In this document: one piece after another, positions 11,806-24,994 of the stretch
Layout: the number at the start of each line of letters is the position of its first letter
Numbering within the stretch: the stretch's first letter is position 1
Source: Rhinopomastus cyanomelas
Taxonomy: Eukaryota > Chordata > Aves > Bucerotiformes > Rhinopomastidae
Assembly: GCA_013400115.1 (NCBI GenBank)
Contig: VXBP01010410.1
Location: forward strand, 171,855 to 235,854
DNA: 64,000 nucleotides
Direction of reading: 5' to 3'
The notes under the pieces: generated by a model
Told to the model about the DNA's origin: nothing
What the model saw: only the letters and a program-made list of their open reading frames with translations
The model's database searches: none
Translations under genes and position numbers: made by a program

Positions 11806-14724
11806 TTATTACTGGAGCTACTTATTAGGTAGCACTCAAGATCTGAAACCTGCTTGCCCATGTCTCAGCATACTTGTGAGCCTTCGAACTCCTTTGGGAA
11901 AAGCTCAGTCTTCTAAAGCTGTTTTATATTTCTCTTCCCCCCACCCTTGAAGTGGGAGGGAAACACAGAAGATCTTTCACATGATTCTTCCAACACCCAG
12001 TCATTCATCAGCAGAGACTTAAAGATAATAAACTTTTTGTTTCAGGCAATTACTTAATCTCGACAAACTCCTGTGTTAAGCAGGGCTATTAACTGAGCAG
12101 CTCATAAATCAGCATGTTGCCAGGTGGGTGAGTCTCCTGAACTGCAATCACTCTTCAGGACCTTCCAGAGACCCCTTACAGTCTTAAGCGCCCTCATTAC
12201 ACAAGCAGCATGCTAACAACCAGCACTTTGCATGAGCTGCACGGAGAATCCACTGCAAACTACACTGGGACCATTTTTAACACCAGTCGGGAAATTTTCA
12301 TACCAAGGCAGAATGATACATGGGAGTTATTAGTCTGCACCAAAACCACAGCTGGGTAAAACTGATAACTTCCTCACCCCTCTCCTCATCAGACCTTCTT
12401 CTTAGTGAAGAGCTGTAGGCTGCCTTATGCTTGGTTAAAAGCCAGATCTTGTAGTATCCTCTTAGTCTTTGTGGACTGGGTGTGCTTTGGGGACTGATGT
12501 CATGAAGCATGAAAGCTCCCAGAAATTTTCACTGAAGGCTACCGAGATGCTTATCACCTGGCTGAAGTGCAAAGGAAAATTACCCAGCTCTGAAATATTG
12601 CCACAACCAGGAGAGAGCACACGTTTTCCTTCCATTTCTGGGAAGAAGTTTGTTCAAAATGCAGAGCAGACTCTGCACAGGGTTTTTCCAGACTCAATTT
12701 GTTCAGTTTTACAGATAACATAAACACACCTTTCATACGAATGGAACATTTTTCAAGCCATTGCCTATAGGAACAGTTTGATTTCAGTTTGCTTTAGTGC
12801 CTGGAGGAGCAGATGCATAAAGCAAGCAAACTCACTCCTGTGGTTTGGATTGGAGAGGCTAAAAATGCCAGTGCTGCATTTGAAGCACAGCCTGGTCCTG
12901 AAGATTGAGAAAGTCTTAGTAGTGTGAAGGGGTGCAGGTGTCCCCACAATGGCAGTGGCCCTGCAATGGTAGAGACTGTTCAGGTAGGTCTGTGCTCAAG
13001 GCAGGCTATCACACCCTTTATTGTTGGCACTGGCATCTGAGTTTTCATGGGATTTAGACATCTGCTTGGGAGTTTTTTTTCAACAAGGCAGCTTTCCAGC
13101 TCCTGCAAGCTGTGCCAGCTGCTAGAGCAGAGAGTTCCTGGTGCACTGCCTGATGGATCTGGGGAAATGTACTTAGTTTGCAGCGGCCAGTCAGCCCAGC
13201 TACTCCATACATGTAGTTTGGTCAACACTAGAAGCAGCCAGCCCCAAGAACCAGCACCTGGGAAACTGGGCTGTGAGCATGCAACTCAGTCAGCTGAGCA
13301 CTAGCCCTTAGGAAAGGGGTGAGTTATTATCTTTCAGTGGGATGCACTCCTCAGTCCAGGCAGCCCCGCAGCCATATGAATAGAGTCTGGCCAACATAAT
13401 GGAGACTGCCATGAATTGTGGACAAGTGTCCAAGGCAGGTCAGGGTTTCACTGGCAGCCTGTGCTAGAAGTGGTTGTTGAATAGAGCCTAAGGGCCTCTG
13501 TTCATTTGTGCCATGAACGATGTCATGGTAAACTGGTTCAGGGAGTTGATCCAGCCAAAAACCCCTGCAATAAAATTTCAAGTGATCAGTTTTCAGCTGG
13601 ATGAACTCCTTGAGCTGGTGCAGTGAGTGACTGGGAAGGGGCACAAATGCGTGGCTGGGGGTGTGAGGCTGAGTTGACCTGAGCGCTAGAAAACATCCCC
13701 ATCTATAGACATGCTCTTAGGGCTCCAGCTTGGGATGATGCTCCACAGTAAGATTTCATTTATACAAACAGAAGACGCATGGTCAGGGCTCTGCTAGAGT
13801 TGCTGTTGTTATGAGAATTGTGTGGAGAGCAGTGTGGCACCTTTTTAATTCACTAGCTTTGCCTTCCGGTTCTTAAGCACTCTTCTTGGCTCCAGTTAAG
13901 GTTGCTGAACTTCCCCACCTCTCCATATATCACCAGCCAGGGATTCCTGGGCTGGGTCACGTAGGATGATGAGCTGAGGGCATCAGCATCCTTTGGTGCT
14001 TCTGCTGCCTCCTGGTCATAAATGGCAGTTAGTGTTTCTCTCGTGTCTCCATTTAACAGCAAATTACAGTTTAGCCTTGTATTGTGGGAGATGTGAAGCA
14101 GTTATGCTTTTGAGGGCCGAAGAAAAGCTTGCTCAGATGTAAAATAAAGCTTCAGAACACCTGAGGTTATGAAACAGCACATTCAGCTTCTTATGGACTT
14201 GTACTCTAGTTCCCTGCTCCCCAGGGTCCCTGTCACAGCACCTGATTTGCGTGTGCATCAATTGTGTTTCATTCTGCATAGGGTACTCAGAAGAATAAAC
14301 ATCTTGAGGACTTGGGGAGTCTCTCACAGCCAAGTACCAATGACCATGGGAGAAAGCCAGGAGATATAGGGGAGTACTCTGGTGACTGAGCAGTGGGCTG
14401 AATTTCAAACAATCCCTTTTCACCAGCCTTTTCAGGCAGCATGGTTTTAACATGGAATACACTGGGGGATGAAAGAGTTTTTTCATTCACTGGCAGGTCT
14501 CAGAGCAGCCAGTGGCAAAAGCCCCCTGGCCAATTTCTCTTTTAAAATTGGTCCTACAGCTGGAGGTGCAGGCAGTTGCTGAATCAGGATGTTATTTTCT
14601 TCTCAGGAAGCAAGATGCTAACAACTTGGAGAAAACTTATCTGAAACTTTTGGGTAATTTTTCTTCCATGAATGTGTCTTTCTCAAAGGTTCTGTAAGTT
14701 TGAGTAGATGGGTTTGACATAGTG

Positions 14725-14930
14725 ACCTTTCTTACAGTGAGTGTGACAGAGCACTGGAACAGATTGCCCAGTGAGGTTGTGGAGTCTCCTCCTCTGGAGA
14801 CGCTTGAAACCTGCCTGGATATGTTCCATTGCGACTTGATGTAGGTGATCCTGCTGTGGCGGGGGGATTGGACTAGATGATCTTTCGAGGTCCCTTCCAA
14901 TACCTAATGTTCTGTGGTTCTATGGTTCTC
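14725..14930 (+). mobile_element. CR1 3' terminal fragment
   Basis: Begins in the 'acagtgagtgtgacagagcac' block and ends with GGTCCCTTCCAATACCTAAT and TTCTGTGGTTCTATGG. No ORF content beyond the last about 40 codons. Confidence 0.85.
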
Positions 14931-16911
14931 CTACTGCCATCCACACGGGCACTAGTTGAACTGCCATCTGCTCTGCCCCCACCGCTCTGCCTGTCCCTTG
15001 CATGTGCCAGGATTTCTTCCTCGCCGGTTGTGAGGTTTTGTGCTGGTGTTCTTTTTCTTGGGGCGGCAAGCCCCAAGATCCATCTGGCCCTTCGAGCTTA
15101 CCAGGCTCTGTCTTTCCTTGACAAAGCAGCAGTGCCGACGCTTTCAGACAAGAGCTACACTCTATGAGAACAACTTGCTCCAAAAGCAAATGGCCTTTCA
15201 TTCCCTCGTGCTGCCTTTCTCCCTTTAGAATTGCAGCCACAGCCAGACCACAGTGTGGCCTCAGATCTGAGTCAGTCCAGAGGGCTGCTTTTCTCTTCTT
15301 TCTTCTTTCTCTTTTTTGTCTCTTTCTCTCCTTTGCTTTCTGGAGGAGCTGGCACAACCCTGTGTTGTTAGGACATAAGCCAGCTTGTTCTAGTGGAATT
15401 TCCTGTCTGATTTTAATTTCCCCCTCATTTTTTTCCCCCCTCAAAATGAGACAGAAAAGCTTTTTAATTGCACTGCCGTAGGTTGGCCTTTCGGGATATT
15501 ACTCTTATTAAGTACTTCCTGTTGGGAGGCAGCACATGAGCCCAAGTAACAAGGATCTTGGTGCAGTTGGGGCTTGTGGCCTCTTTGTTTGTTAATAACT
15601 GTCAGATTGGCAGCGTCCTCAAAATCCATCTTGGCCTGACAGCCTGGCAATTAAGTGGTTTTCAAGACTCTCAACATGTGCAGCTCAAGAATGGTGGAAT
15701 TAATAAGCTGCATTAGGCCTTTTGGGTTTCTTTTCAGCCATTCAGTAGTCACAGCTCCCTGTCCATCTCATAAACCAGCTGGCACACTGCTAGGAAAGTC
15801 TCGCTCAGCGTCAAGGTAGAAATTCCTGAGTAGGTGTGGTGGGGTGGACTGGCATGTCCCAGATGCATCCTGGTGTCCAACTCCACCCCAGCCTTGGTGG
15901 CTCATATTTCAGCAGGCTGGCTTCCATGCCTAGTGCCCTGCAATGAGCATGGGATGCTTCTGCCACTGAAGGAGAGGCGCCTTGGCAGCAATACTGTGCA
16001 GTGCAGCTTCAAGACCAAAACCAGAGTGACTTCTCCAGCAGTGCTGTGCGAGTGAATTGAGCTGCCATGTGCCCTTGTGCTGCTGATGTTTCAGATTTCA
16101 TTGTGTCCCATGGAAGAATTCAGTGCTTATTTAGCTGAAAAAGGCAATTTTGCTTTCTTTTTGATTTCCCAGGAAGCAAAACTACTCAGCAGTCTCTTTC
16201 AGAAACATCCCCCGTTGTCAGATGTTGTGTTAATAAAGTCAAGGTGTTTCAAGTTCATTATGTCACGTTTCTCTTCTAGTCTAAAATGTAACAGGAGCAA
16301 ACCTGATCTCTTCTGAGGCACTTTTGACGGCAGCTGCAGGTTCCTGGGAAATGCTTTCTGATGGAAAACTGTTCTGCCTTAAACCTTTCCCCAGCTTGTG
16401 CTTTTTAAGGAGCGAAGATGATGGCTGGTGGCAGCAAGGCTGACCAAGAGACTTTTCTAATTGCTGCCCTTTAGAAAGCCATCAGAGTGTCGCATTCAGG
16501 CACCCTGCTGCAGGATTTCCTTGTGCTTGTGGAGTTCCCCCTGGCTGCAGGACTACTTTGCTTTCATGTTGTTTACCCCACCCAGAGGTATGAAAACAGA
16601 ATCATGTGTCCCATTAAGAATCCTACAGTCAGTAATCTGAAGAGCCCGGGGATTCTTGTAGAATAATAAATAGAGCAATGCCTTGATTCACAGATGACCA
16701 TCTGAATGTGTGAAAATATTCTACAGGCGTATTCATCCTCCCAACTCCACTTTGAAGTATTTTTGTGTACAATGTGTTTTACAAGAACTTTTTGTGCAGG
16801 TTGTCTGTAGGTCTCAGGAAATCCCTGTTTTCTCACCAGGAAGCGAAGTACCTCATGCTTGGTCACAGGTGAAGGATGCTGTAAAGCTAGAGACTGCATG
16901 GGAGTGCTCTG

Positions 16912-17022
16912 CGGGGTTCCTATGTGACTTGATCTAGGTGATCCTGCTGTGGCGGGGGGATTGAACTAGATGATCTTTCGAGGTCCCTTCCAACCCCTAA
17001 TGTTCTGCGATTCTGTGATTCC
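16912..17022 (+). mobile_element. CR1 3' terminal fragment
   Basis: About 110 bp: TATGTGACTTGATCTAGGTG, then the GATGATCTTTCGAGGTCCC signature and a TTCTGCGATTCTGTGATTC end. Confidence 0.85.
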
Positions 17023-17580
17023 TGGCATCCTTGTGTCCTGTCCAGCAGCAGCTGGGCTGTCCCCACCAGGATAGCTGTCCTCAGACCTTCAGTGGCTGAG
17101 GCAGAAAGCCACCTCATGAGATGTTTTGGAGATGGTAGATAGTCACAGGGGTACTTTAGGCTTTGATTTCTTAATGACAATTCTGTGCTCTTGTAGAAAA
17201 TTCCAGTGAACTCCTACATTTTAAATCTAATTTTTCCATGCAGAGGGAAAGTGTTTTAAGCCTCACTGTAACTTCCAGCTCTTTTGCCCAGAAATGACTG
17301 ACAGGTTTAATGCCTGGAACAAAGATCAGGAGATAAATGGGAATGAGCTGAGGAGAGCTTCCAGGAGCTTCAGGATGGGTTAGACATCAAGATGAACAAG
17401 AATATCTTACTTCTGGTAAGGTCTTGGTTAATTTAAGCACACTGTCTCCTTCTTGGGGTGGGGAAGAAATTTATGGGCAAATTCCTTTGGTCTTGCCTCG
17501 AGTTGGCTGTGGGGCCATGGGGGGAGCTTGCTGATCTAATCTCACCCTATCCCAGCTGCAAGAGCCAGCAAGCTCCACCG

Positions 17581-17615
<35 letters not shown>

Positions 17616-17616
17616 C
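17581..17616 (+). repeat. (CTGC)9 tetranucleotide microsatellite
   Basis: Nine perfect CTGC units, followed by CCCA. The repeat gives rise to the artificial runs of Ala-Cys-Leu-Pro on one strand and Ala-Gly-Arg-Gln on the other. Confidence 0.95.
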
Positions 17617-18559
17617 CCCACTTTTGGACACAGCCTGCAGCTCAGCAGATTGACTGCAAGCAAAAACAGTGGCTTGGCTGCAATATGTTCCCTGGCAGCG
17701 TGGCCACCAGGACCATAATATTCTGCCTGCCATGTGCCAGCCGTGCCTGTGCCCTGCATGATTGCTGTGTAATGGCAGCTCTCAGCATCTTCAGAAGATG
17801 TTTTTCTTCCACCTGAGCAGGAGCAGTGGAATAGACTTTGTAATAGGATAAAATGCTCTGGGCCATCTTCAGGAGGATGGATAGTTGTGATGGCTCCTAG
17901 GACATCTCAAAGACAAGGATGATCTCAAGGGGCAGCCTTGCATTTACAGTATTGGATGGAGATGTTTGCTGTGTCTCATGGCCTTTATAACAGCTTTTAT
18001 TATGCAGGCAACCCCAAAAGCAGGCTTTGTTCTGTGTAAAGCCAGCACTGCATCCACATGGACATCCAAAGCTCCTGACTGACAGGGAAACAAACACCTT
18101 GCAGGGCTTTCCACGGCAGTGCAGTGAATGCACAGGGCTCCAGCAGTACTGCTGGAGGAGAGGCAAGAAGAGATGCAACCCTTCTCAGTGTTGCCCTTTG
18201 CTCCTTGCTGCACCACAGTTTCTCTGAGTGTGACGTTGTGATGACTCTGTCCTCCAGATGCTTAGAATTGTCTAGAGGCATCTTTTGGTGGTTTTATAGC
18301 TGAAGGGCAATGCATTTTTCTTTGTTACCTGCTTACTTTTCATGTATCTGCATCCCAGCAAGGTACCTTCTCCATCAAAAACTCCTAGTAGGTATTTACC
18401 ATTACCTGAGCTATTTGTGCAACACAAGTTAGTTGTGTGCTCATGGCTTGCTGTACCCAACCCTTGGTTAACTAAGCCTTCTCCAGCATCCTGACATGCA
18501 CTATCTGAAAAAAAAATAACCCAGTTTTATAAATCAAGCTACCATTACTTCATTAGATA

Positions 18560-19047
18560 CTTGAAGGACATGGAACTGCTGGAGAAAGTCCAGCACAGAG
18601 CCACAAGGATGATGAAGGGAGTGGAACATCTGCCTCATGAGGAAAGGCTGAGGGAGATAGGTCTCTTGAGCTTGGCAAATAGGAGATTGAGGAGTGACCT
18701 CATTGATGTTGATAAATATGTGAAGGGTGTGTGTCAGGAGAATGGAGCCAGGCTGTGCTCAGTGGCATCTAATGATAGGAGAGGGGGTAATAGATGTCAG
18801 CTGGAGCATAGGAGGTTCCACATCAATATAAGAAGGAACTTCTTCCTGGTGAGAGTAACGGAGCACTGGAATGAGGCTGTGCAGGGTGGGTTGTGGAGTG
18901 TCCTTCTCTGGAGACTTTTAAACCCACCTGGCCACGTTTCTGTGTGACCAGATCTATGTGATCCTACTGTGGGGGGCGATTGGGCTGGATGATCTTTCAA
19001 GGTCCCTTCCAAGGTCCTTTCCAATCCCTGATGTTCTGTGATTCTCT
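18560..19047 (+). mobile_element. CR1 LINE 3' end
   Basis: Frame from 18561 encodes MELLEKVQHRATRMMKGVEH and EERLREIGLLSLANRRLRSD. The 3' signature shows a short internal duplication, GGTCCCTTCC being repeated as AGGTCCTTTCC at 19001-19022. Confidence 0.9.
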
Positions 19048-19419
19048 AAAGAAAAGAAGAGAGAACTCATTCTGCATCCCTCTGGATGGAGTTAGCCAGA
19101 GGTGTTTAAACAAAAAAAACAACACTTGGGGTGAGAGAGGATTCTGTTACAGGTGAGCTGGCGGGCTGTCCATTGTTATAATCCTTGTTATAATTTGCAT
19201 AGTGGGACAGAGTGAATATTTACTTTAATTTTACCCGCATAGTTAATCTTTTATTTTTGACAAAGCCAGTAAGCAGGTAATAAAAGAATGCAGTAATTAA
19301 CTAATAATAATTGAAGTCTACTGTATGAAACCAAATGCTAACAAGCCAAACAAGCGAAAGGCATGCACAGTGCAGCCCTGTTTATAGTGCTGTCTGCTGG
19401 AATCATTATGCACGTTGAT

Positions 19420-19560
19420 ATAATAATACCAAGCACTTAATTACCACGTCGTTGTTAAAGTGCTGTATAAACATTAACCAAACCTCTGAGGTAGGGAGGT
19501 ATTATTATCTCCATTTTAAAGAAAGGAAATTCTGACAAAGCAAGGTTAGTCAGTAATTTA
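19420..19560 (-). mobile_element. Ancient MIR-like SINE fragment
   Basis: The plus strand reads as the reverse complement of the MIR core and 3' part. An AAGTGCTGTATAAACATTAA block is followed by CCTCTGAGGTAGGGAGG, then TATTATTATCTCCATTTTA, GAAAGGAAA and a decayed tail. These successive blocks occur in MIR order. Divergence is high, as expected for a pan-amniote SINE in a bird. Confidence 0.6.
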
Positions 19561-22500
19561 GTGTTGAGAAGCTAAGCAGCTGGTGGGGTACGAGATGATG
19601 TGGCTCTGCAGCTGGTCTTGAAGGTGCTGCTTGAAGGCACTGAGATGGCTTTTTGTGAAATGCAAGGTGCTTCCATTTGGGGAAGGCACATACTGCCCTG
19701 GACACGTCTTGGCTTAGAAAATATGCATGTTGGTGTAATAAGCAAGTTGTTATCCCTTTGTAAGGAGGTTGTACAGTTGGTGTATCTAAACAACACTGAA
19801 GTGAAGCTCTCAAACTGGGGGCTGTGGGAGGCGAAGAGGCAGCTACTGTAGTCTTCTCTGTGTGCTCCCCCTCCTCCCCATATTGATCTGAGCAGTAGCT
19901 CTGGGAATGGCTTTTCCTCAAAGCCCTTAGTATTCTGCGTGGTGGTACATGACTTCATCCGAGGAGAATCCCACAGGCGCATCAGCATGATCTGCTCTGT
20001 CATGTTTCTGTGACCCAGTTTTCCCTGTTCTTTGTCTCAGACCTTCCCTGACCCCAGGCCTATTATCTTTTCCAATAATTCACCCGGGCCATTATTAATG
20101 GTGCATTAACTTTGGCTGTGCTTTCAGCAAAGATGTTTTTCTTGTGCTCATTCATTCACTCAACTCACTTAAACAGCGAGATCATTATTCTGGGGACGTC
20201 ACACAAACACAAAAACATCTCCCTCGCTGACACCTACAGCCCTGCAGTGCTTTGCTGGAGGGGCGGCCATCCAAACACAACACTGAAACGCCCAGGAGGG
20301 ACTATCAAAGGGAGTCAAGTAGCCACACACGCAGTAGCGCAGGGCTGCATTTGTCTTCCCTGCTCCCAAGCCAAGGCTGCTCAGGGATGGTGTGAAGCCC
20401 ACCAGGCCCAGGGAGCTCTGACACAAGGCAAATCACTGCAGGAAGACTGGGAAATTAAGCATGAGCCCTTTTTTTGCTGTTTCATAACATGCAGGTTGGT
20501 TGCCAGAATGTCTCCCTTTAAAACATAGGATGAGTAAAGCTGGGATGTTAAAAGTGTAACTAGAAGATGGATGCCATGTGCAATTTATTTCTCACTCGAT
20601 GCTTTAGGCTTCTCTGTGTGATGATGGAGTGAAAGACACTTCATGGTTGTTGTGTCTTTAACCTTGTTCTTGAGAAAAGAGTGAGATTTGGACTTTCAGG
20701 AGAAAACGTGGGCAGCAAGAAGGGCCCTTGCTGTGGAGATGGCAAAAACTAGCAAATCCCTTCTCTCTCATGTCTTAGAGATTTCCATCTAATGCAGCAG
20801 CAGTTCTTTTCCTATTCTCCTTTTCAAGGATGCTGCACCTGAAAGCATCCCAAACAGCAGAAGCTGTTGCACTAGTAATAGGGACGTGGTCCTCCCCCTC
20901 CCCTGTGTGGATTGGAAGCCTTTTAGAGATAAAGTTGCTGTTCCCATCTCCTGCGGTTGAGGTTTGCTGAGGAACCTGTTCTTGTTTGACTTTGTGGACT
21001 TGGGCAGGTTATTTTGCATCACTCCCTCTCAGGTAACCAACTGTTTTTCAAATGAGTGTTTGTTTTCCTTTCTGAGGTGAAGCCTAGTTTGTCTTTTCAA
21101 GGCAGCTTGTGATCCCTTTATGAAAGCTGTGTCCCATGTATCACCAAAATCACAGGAAATCAAGCCAAAAGGTGTCTCAAGAAGTTAGTGCTTGTTTTTC
21201 CTCCTTTACAAAATGTTAAGTTATTAATGAATGTTAATTTGTTGAGAAGAGCACTACAGGTACTGAATTAGCCAGACAGCCATCTTCTACTTTTTTTGCT
21301 CAACAAATTACTCTCCTTGTTGAAGGCAACATGTTTCTGCTCTACTTCTGATGGCAAAGAAGCATATCCACAGCCAGGGCTCCTACAGGAGCCTGCTGGA
21401 CGTTTGTTGGTAAAACACAGCTTTTTAGACCAAGAGAGCTTTAGACAAAGCAGTGTGAGCCTGGTACATACTGGATGGTACAGAAGGCATGTGTGGGACT
21501 TCCCGAGATATCTCCCCAGCTAGTCTTGCTGCAGCACCCCAGTTCCAAGTGGGAACAGAAGATGTCCTTTAAGTCCTTTCCCAAGGGTTTTTTCCAAACA
21601 GTTTTTCACAACTGCAAGTGAAACCAGATTCAGTGTCATGGGGTCTGATTTCTTTGCTTCATCTGCTGTTTGTTTTTGTCAGTGATCACATGTGTAGGCT
21701 GAAGTATTTGGAATAGAAGCAGCTTACTTGACCGTTCAGAATTGTCCTTGTCAGTCTCAAACAGAGATGCTGCTCTGAATGATGTCAAATGAGCTCCTCT
21801 GCTTGCTGCCCAAACCCATTCATGCAGTCTCTGTCTCTTTTGAAGCATAGGTTTATCTGTGGAGATAATCGGAAGCCTGCATCATCCTCCAAAAATGCCT
21901 TTTTCTGATGCCTCCCTCCCTGATTCCTGGGATTTTCAGTGAAGGGACGTCCCCTTTAAACCTGCATTTCAGTTCCATATCTGTTCTCTTTGAAGCCAGA
22001 GGGTTAGCTGGCCTCTGAATAGACAAGGATGAGAATATAGCAGTGGGAGGTCTGTGTCTTGCTCATAAACCTTGGCCAGAAAATCAGCTCTGGCAAGTGT
22101 GGACAGGTAGCAGCATCTTTCCCCTTATCAAGCAGTGTGGCGGAGCAGACACATTCCTGCACAAGCAGTGTCTGGGTGGAAGGTGGGGCCTCCTGGCTGC
22201 GCCTGGCTGCTGTGCCTCACACCAGCAGCTGCATGATGAGGAGCCGTGTTAGTTCTCTGCAGAACACCCTGTGTTCCCATCATCCTGGCTCCTTGGGTGC
22301 TGCTTTGATTTGTTTGTTGGTTTTCGTTCCACCGGAGCTGGAGAACATGTTGTTGCAGTGCCAAGAGACTGCTGGAGATGCCCTGTTGTGCCTTCACAGT
22401 CCAGCATATCATGCTGCTTGGCTTGGTGTGGCCCAGTGTTTTCCTGAGGGAAAGCTTTCCCTCGGCCTCCTGCTAAAACCTTCTTCACTTTGTAAGGAAT

Positions 22501-23010
22501 CATCATTAGCACTAATTGGGCAGGTTTGGGGTTAAATCTACAAAAATTGCTTGGGTTTGGTAAATCCTCTGCCACTGCAAAGCAGATAATGCTAAACAAA
22601 AGATCGCCTTGATTAGATTAAAGTTGGCAAATTCATTGCCCTAATCATCATATTGCCCTTCCCATGGCTATTCAGGAATACATCACCGTGACTTACTTGA
22701 AGTAATTGAATATAATTGTCTTTTTAACTCGTACGTGTAAAACATCCATCTTTGTTAACAGCGCGTGTTGCTGTCCTGCTGCCAGCCTGCTGTCCTCTTT
22801 GGGAGGGGTGGGAACAAGAAGCAGAGCCGGACTGACATTTATGAATTGGTAGTTGATTGCCTATAAACCCATTCATTATTTCTGACCAAGCACCTGGAAC
22901 AGAAGAAAGAGAAACAGCACCAGCCACTGGATCACACAGGCCAGTTGGTGTTCTCAGGCAGGGAAGCAGAGGGGAAGCCCTGAAGCGGGATGTTGCTCGG
23001 GGATTGTCCT

Positions 23011-23606
23011 GTAGGCCAACAGCATCCTGGGGTGGATCAGAAGGGAGGTGGTTAGCAGATCAAGAGAGGTTCTCCTCCACCTCTACTCTGCCCTGGTGAC
23101 CCTGGTGAGACCACATCTGGAGTATTGTGACCAGTTCTGGGCCTTTCAGTTCAAGAAGGACACAGAACTGCTGGAGAGAGTCCAGCGCAGAGACACAAAC
23201 ATGACGAAGAGAGTGGAACACCTCCTTGACAAGGAAAGACCGAGGGAGCTGAGTCTTTTTAGCTTGGAAAAGAGGAGACTAAGGGGTGACCTCATGAATG
23301 TCTATAAATATGTGAAGGGTGGGTGTCAGGAGGGTGGAGTCAGGCTCTTCTCAGCATCATCTAGTGAAAGGACAGGGGGCAATGGGTGTAAGCTGGAACA
23401 GAGGAGGTTTCACATCAATATGAGAAGGAACTTCTTCACAATGAGGGTAACAGAGCACTGGAAAGGGTTCCCCAGGATGGGTTATGGAATCTCTTTCTCT
23501 GGAGACGTTTAAAACCTTCCTGGCCATGTTCCTGTGCAACTGAATCTAGGTGATCCTGCTGTGGCAGGCAGATTGATCCCTTCCAGTCCCAGATGTTCTG
23601 TGATCA
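23011..23606 (+). mobile_element. CR1 LINE 3' end
   Basis: Frame 23048-23512 covers the ORF2 C-terminus with the variant motif YCDQFWAFQFKKDTELLERV, shared with the copy at 30147. The 3' end has lost part of the signature (ATGATCTTTC is missing) before CCCTTCCAGTCCCAGATGTT. Confidence 0.9.
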
Positions 23607-24994
23607 CGGAGACCAGCCATTCCCTTTGTAAATCACTGAGCACATGGATGGAGTGGAAATGTGTGTGGCAGAGAGAAACAAGTGCCCGAGGCAGAGGCAT
23701 TGCTGACCCTTCCATGGTCCAAATACACGGAAATGCTGAAAACAAGCCAGCTGTGCCAGTGGGAGGGAGGAAGTTAGTGGAAATTTTTATCCCATTAATA
23801 ATCAGAGGTTTTAAGAGGAGAAATTCTCATCAGATGCCATTTTTGTGCCAGCAGATATCAAGGAAAGGAGGCCAGGCATCAAACACCACTATTTTTTCTC
23901 TTTTTCCAGCTCTCTTGACTGACAAGGAAAGACTAATTTAGGAGAACAGTTACCCCAACAATCAACCATTTAGTCACAAAATGAACCATAACTGGCCTGT
24001 ATTTTAAGAGATTCAGATTGCTCTGTTGTTCTTAATAGATTCCTCATTATTAGGTCCAGGTAATGGGACCAAAGATTAGCAAATATCACTCCATATTAAA
24101 ACACTGTGACCAGTGCAGTTTCAACCGATGCCTCCTCACACTTTCCTGCAGCTTGGGGGTTAATCTGGACCTGCGCGTTACAGGACGAGGTGGCCATCTG
24201 TTTTGGGAGGTAGCAAAACTTGAGCTATAGGAATGCCACCAGCCTGGCTGTGTAGGTTGGCCCAAGAACTGCAGAAGAGTCCCTGCACCTTTGGGTTTCT
24301 TTCTGTGGCATAAATACGGAGTGAGTACTGCAGGAGCCTCACTTAGGGGCTCAGGCTGAAAGAAACATTTGTGTTGTCTGGTATCGGACAGTTGATTCTG
24401 TGACTGTGCTCAGTATGTGATGATGCAAAACCTTTTTGCCTCTGGTTCCCAAAGCAGTCATAGGTTGTGGCTGTAGCTCTGCAGGGAGAAGCAGATTTAT
24501 GTGTCTGCCGGTCCTGGCAGTGGTCTGGAGAGACCAGAGGCTGCATGAGCAGGGGAACTGGGGGTGGGATGGCTGAACTCTCCTACATTTCTGAGCTGGT
24601 AAAACACTGACCGCATCTTAGAGTGAAGACTCCTTAGAAATATCCTTATGTAACAGACCATCCCTACCCAGGATTGTTAAAAGGTGAATCTCACTCCTTT
24701 CAAAGAAAATCCTAAGGGATGCAAGTTTATTTCTCCCCAAGGTGCTTTTGGGAGAGGAGGGAAGGGGAGCAGAAGGGGGAAGGCACTTAACAGTTACCCT
24801 ACTGTGTCCTGCCATTAGGCGAGCTGCAAAAATGCTCCCAGTGTATCAGGTAGTGTGCAGTGCCAGCCTTCTGCTGGAGCACGGAGAGTGAGTCTGCTGT
24901 GGAGCCTTAAATACTTTCCGCCCTGACTACCTTAGCTTAACGCCTTTCAGCAGAGTTGGCAGGAGGGTTGTTTTTGTGTAGTCTCTCACCTCTC

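Noticed and set aside
14920..15444. 174-codon minus-strand ORF rich in K/R/E
   Set aside because: Composition comes from the pyrimidine-rich stretch 15290-15440 on the plus strand; no recognisable protein.
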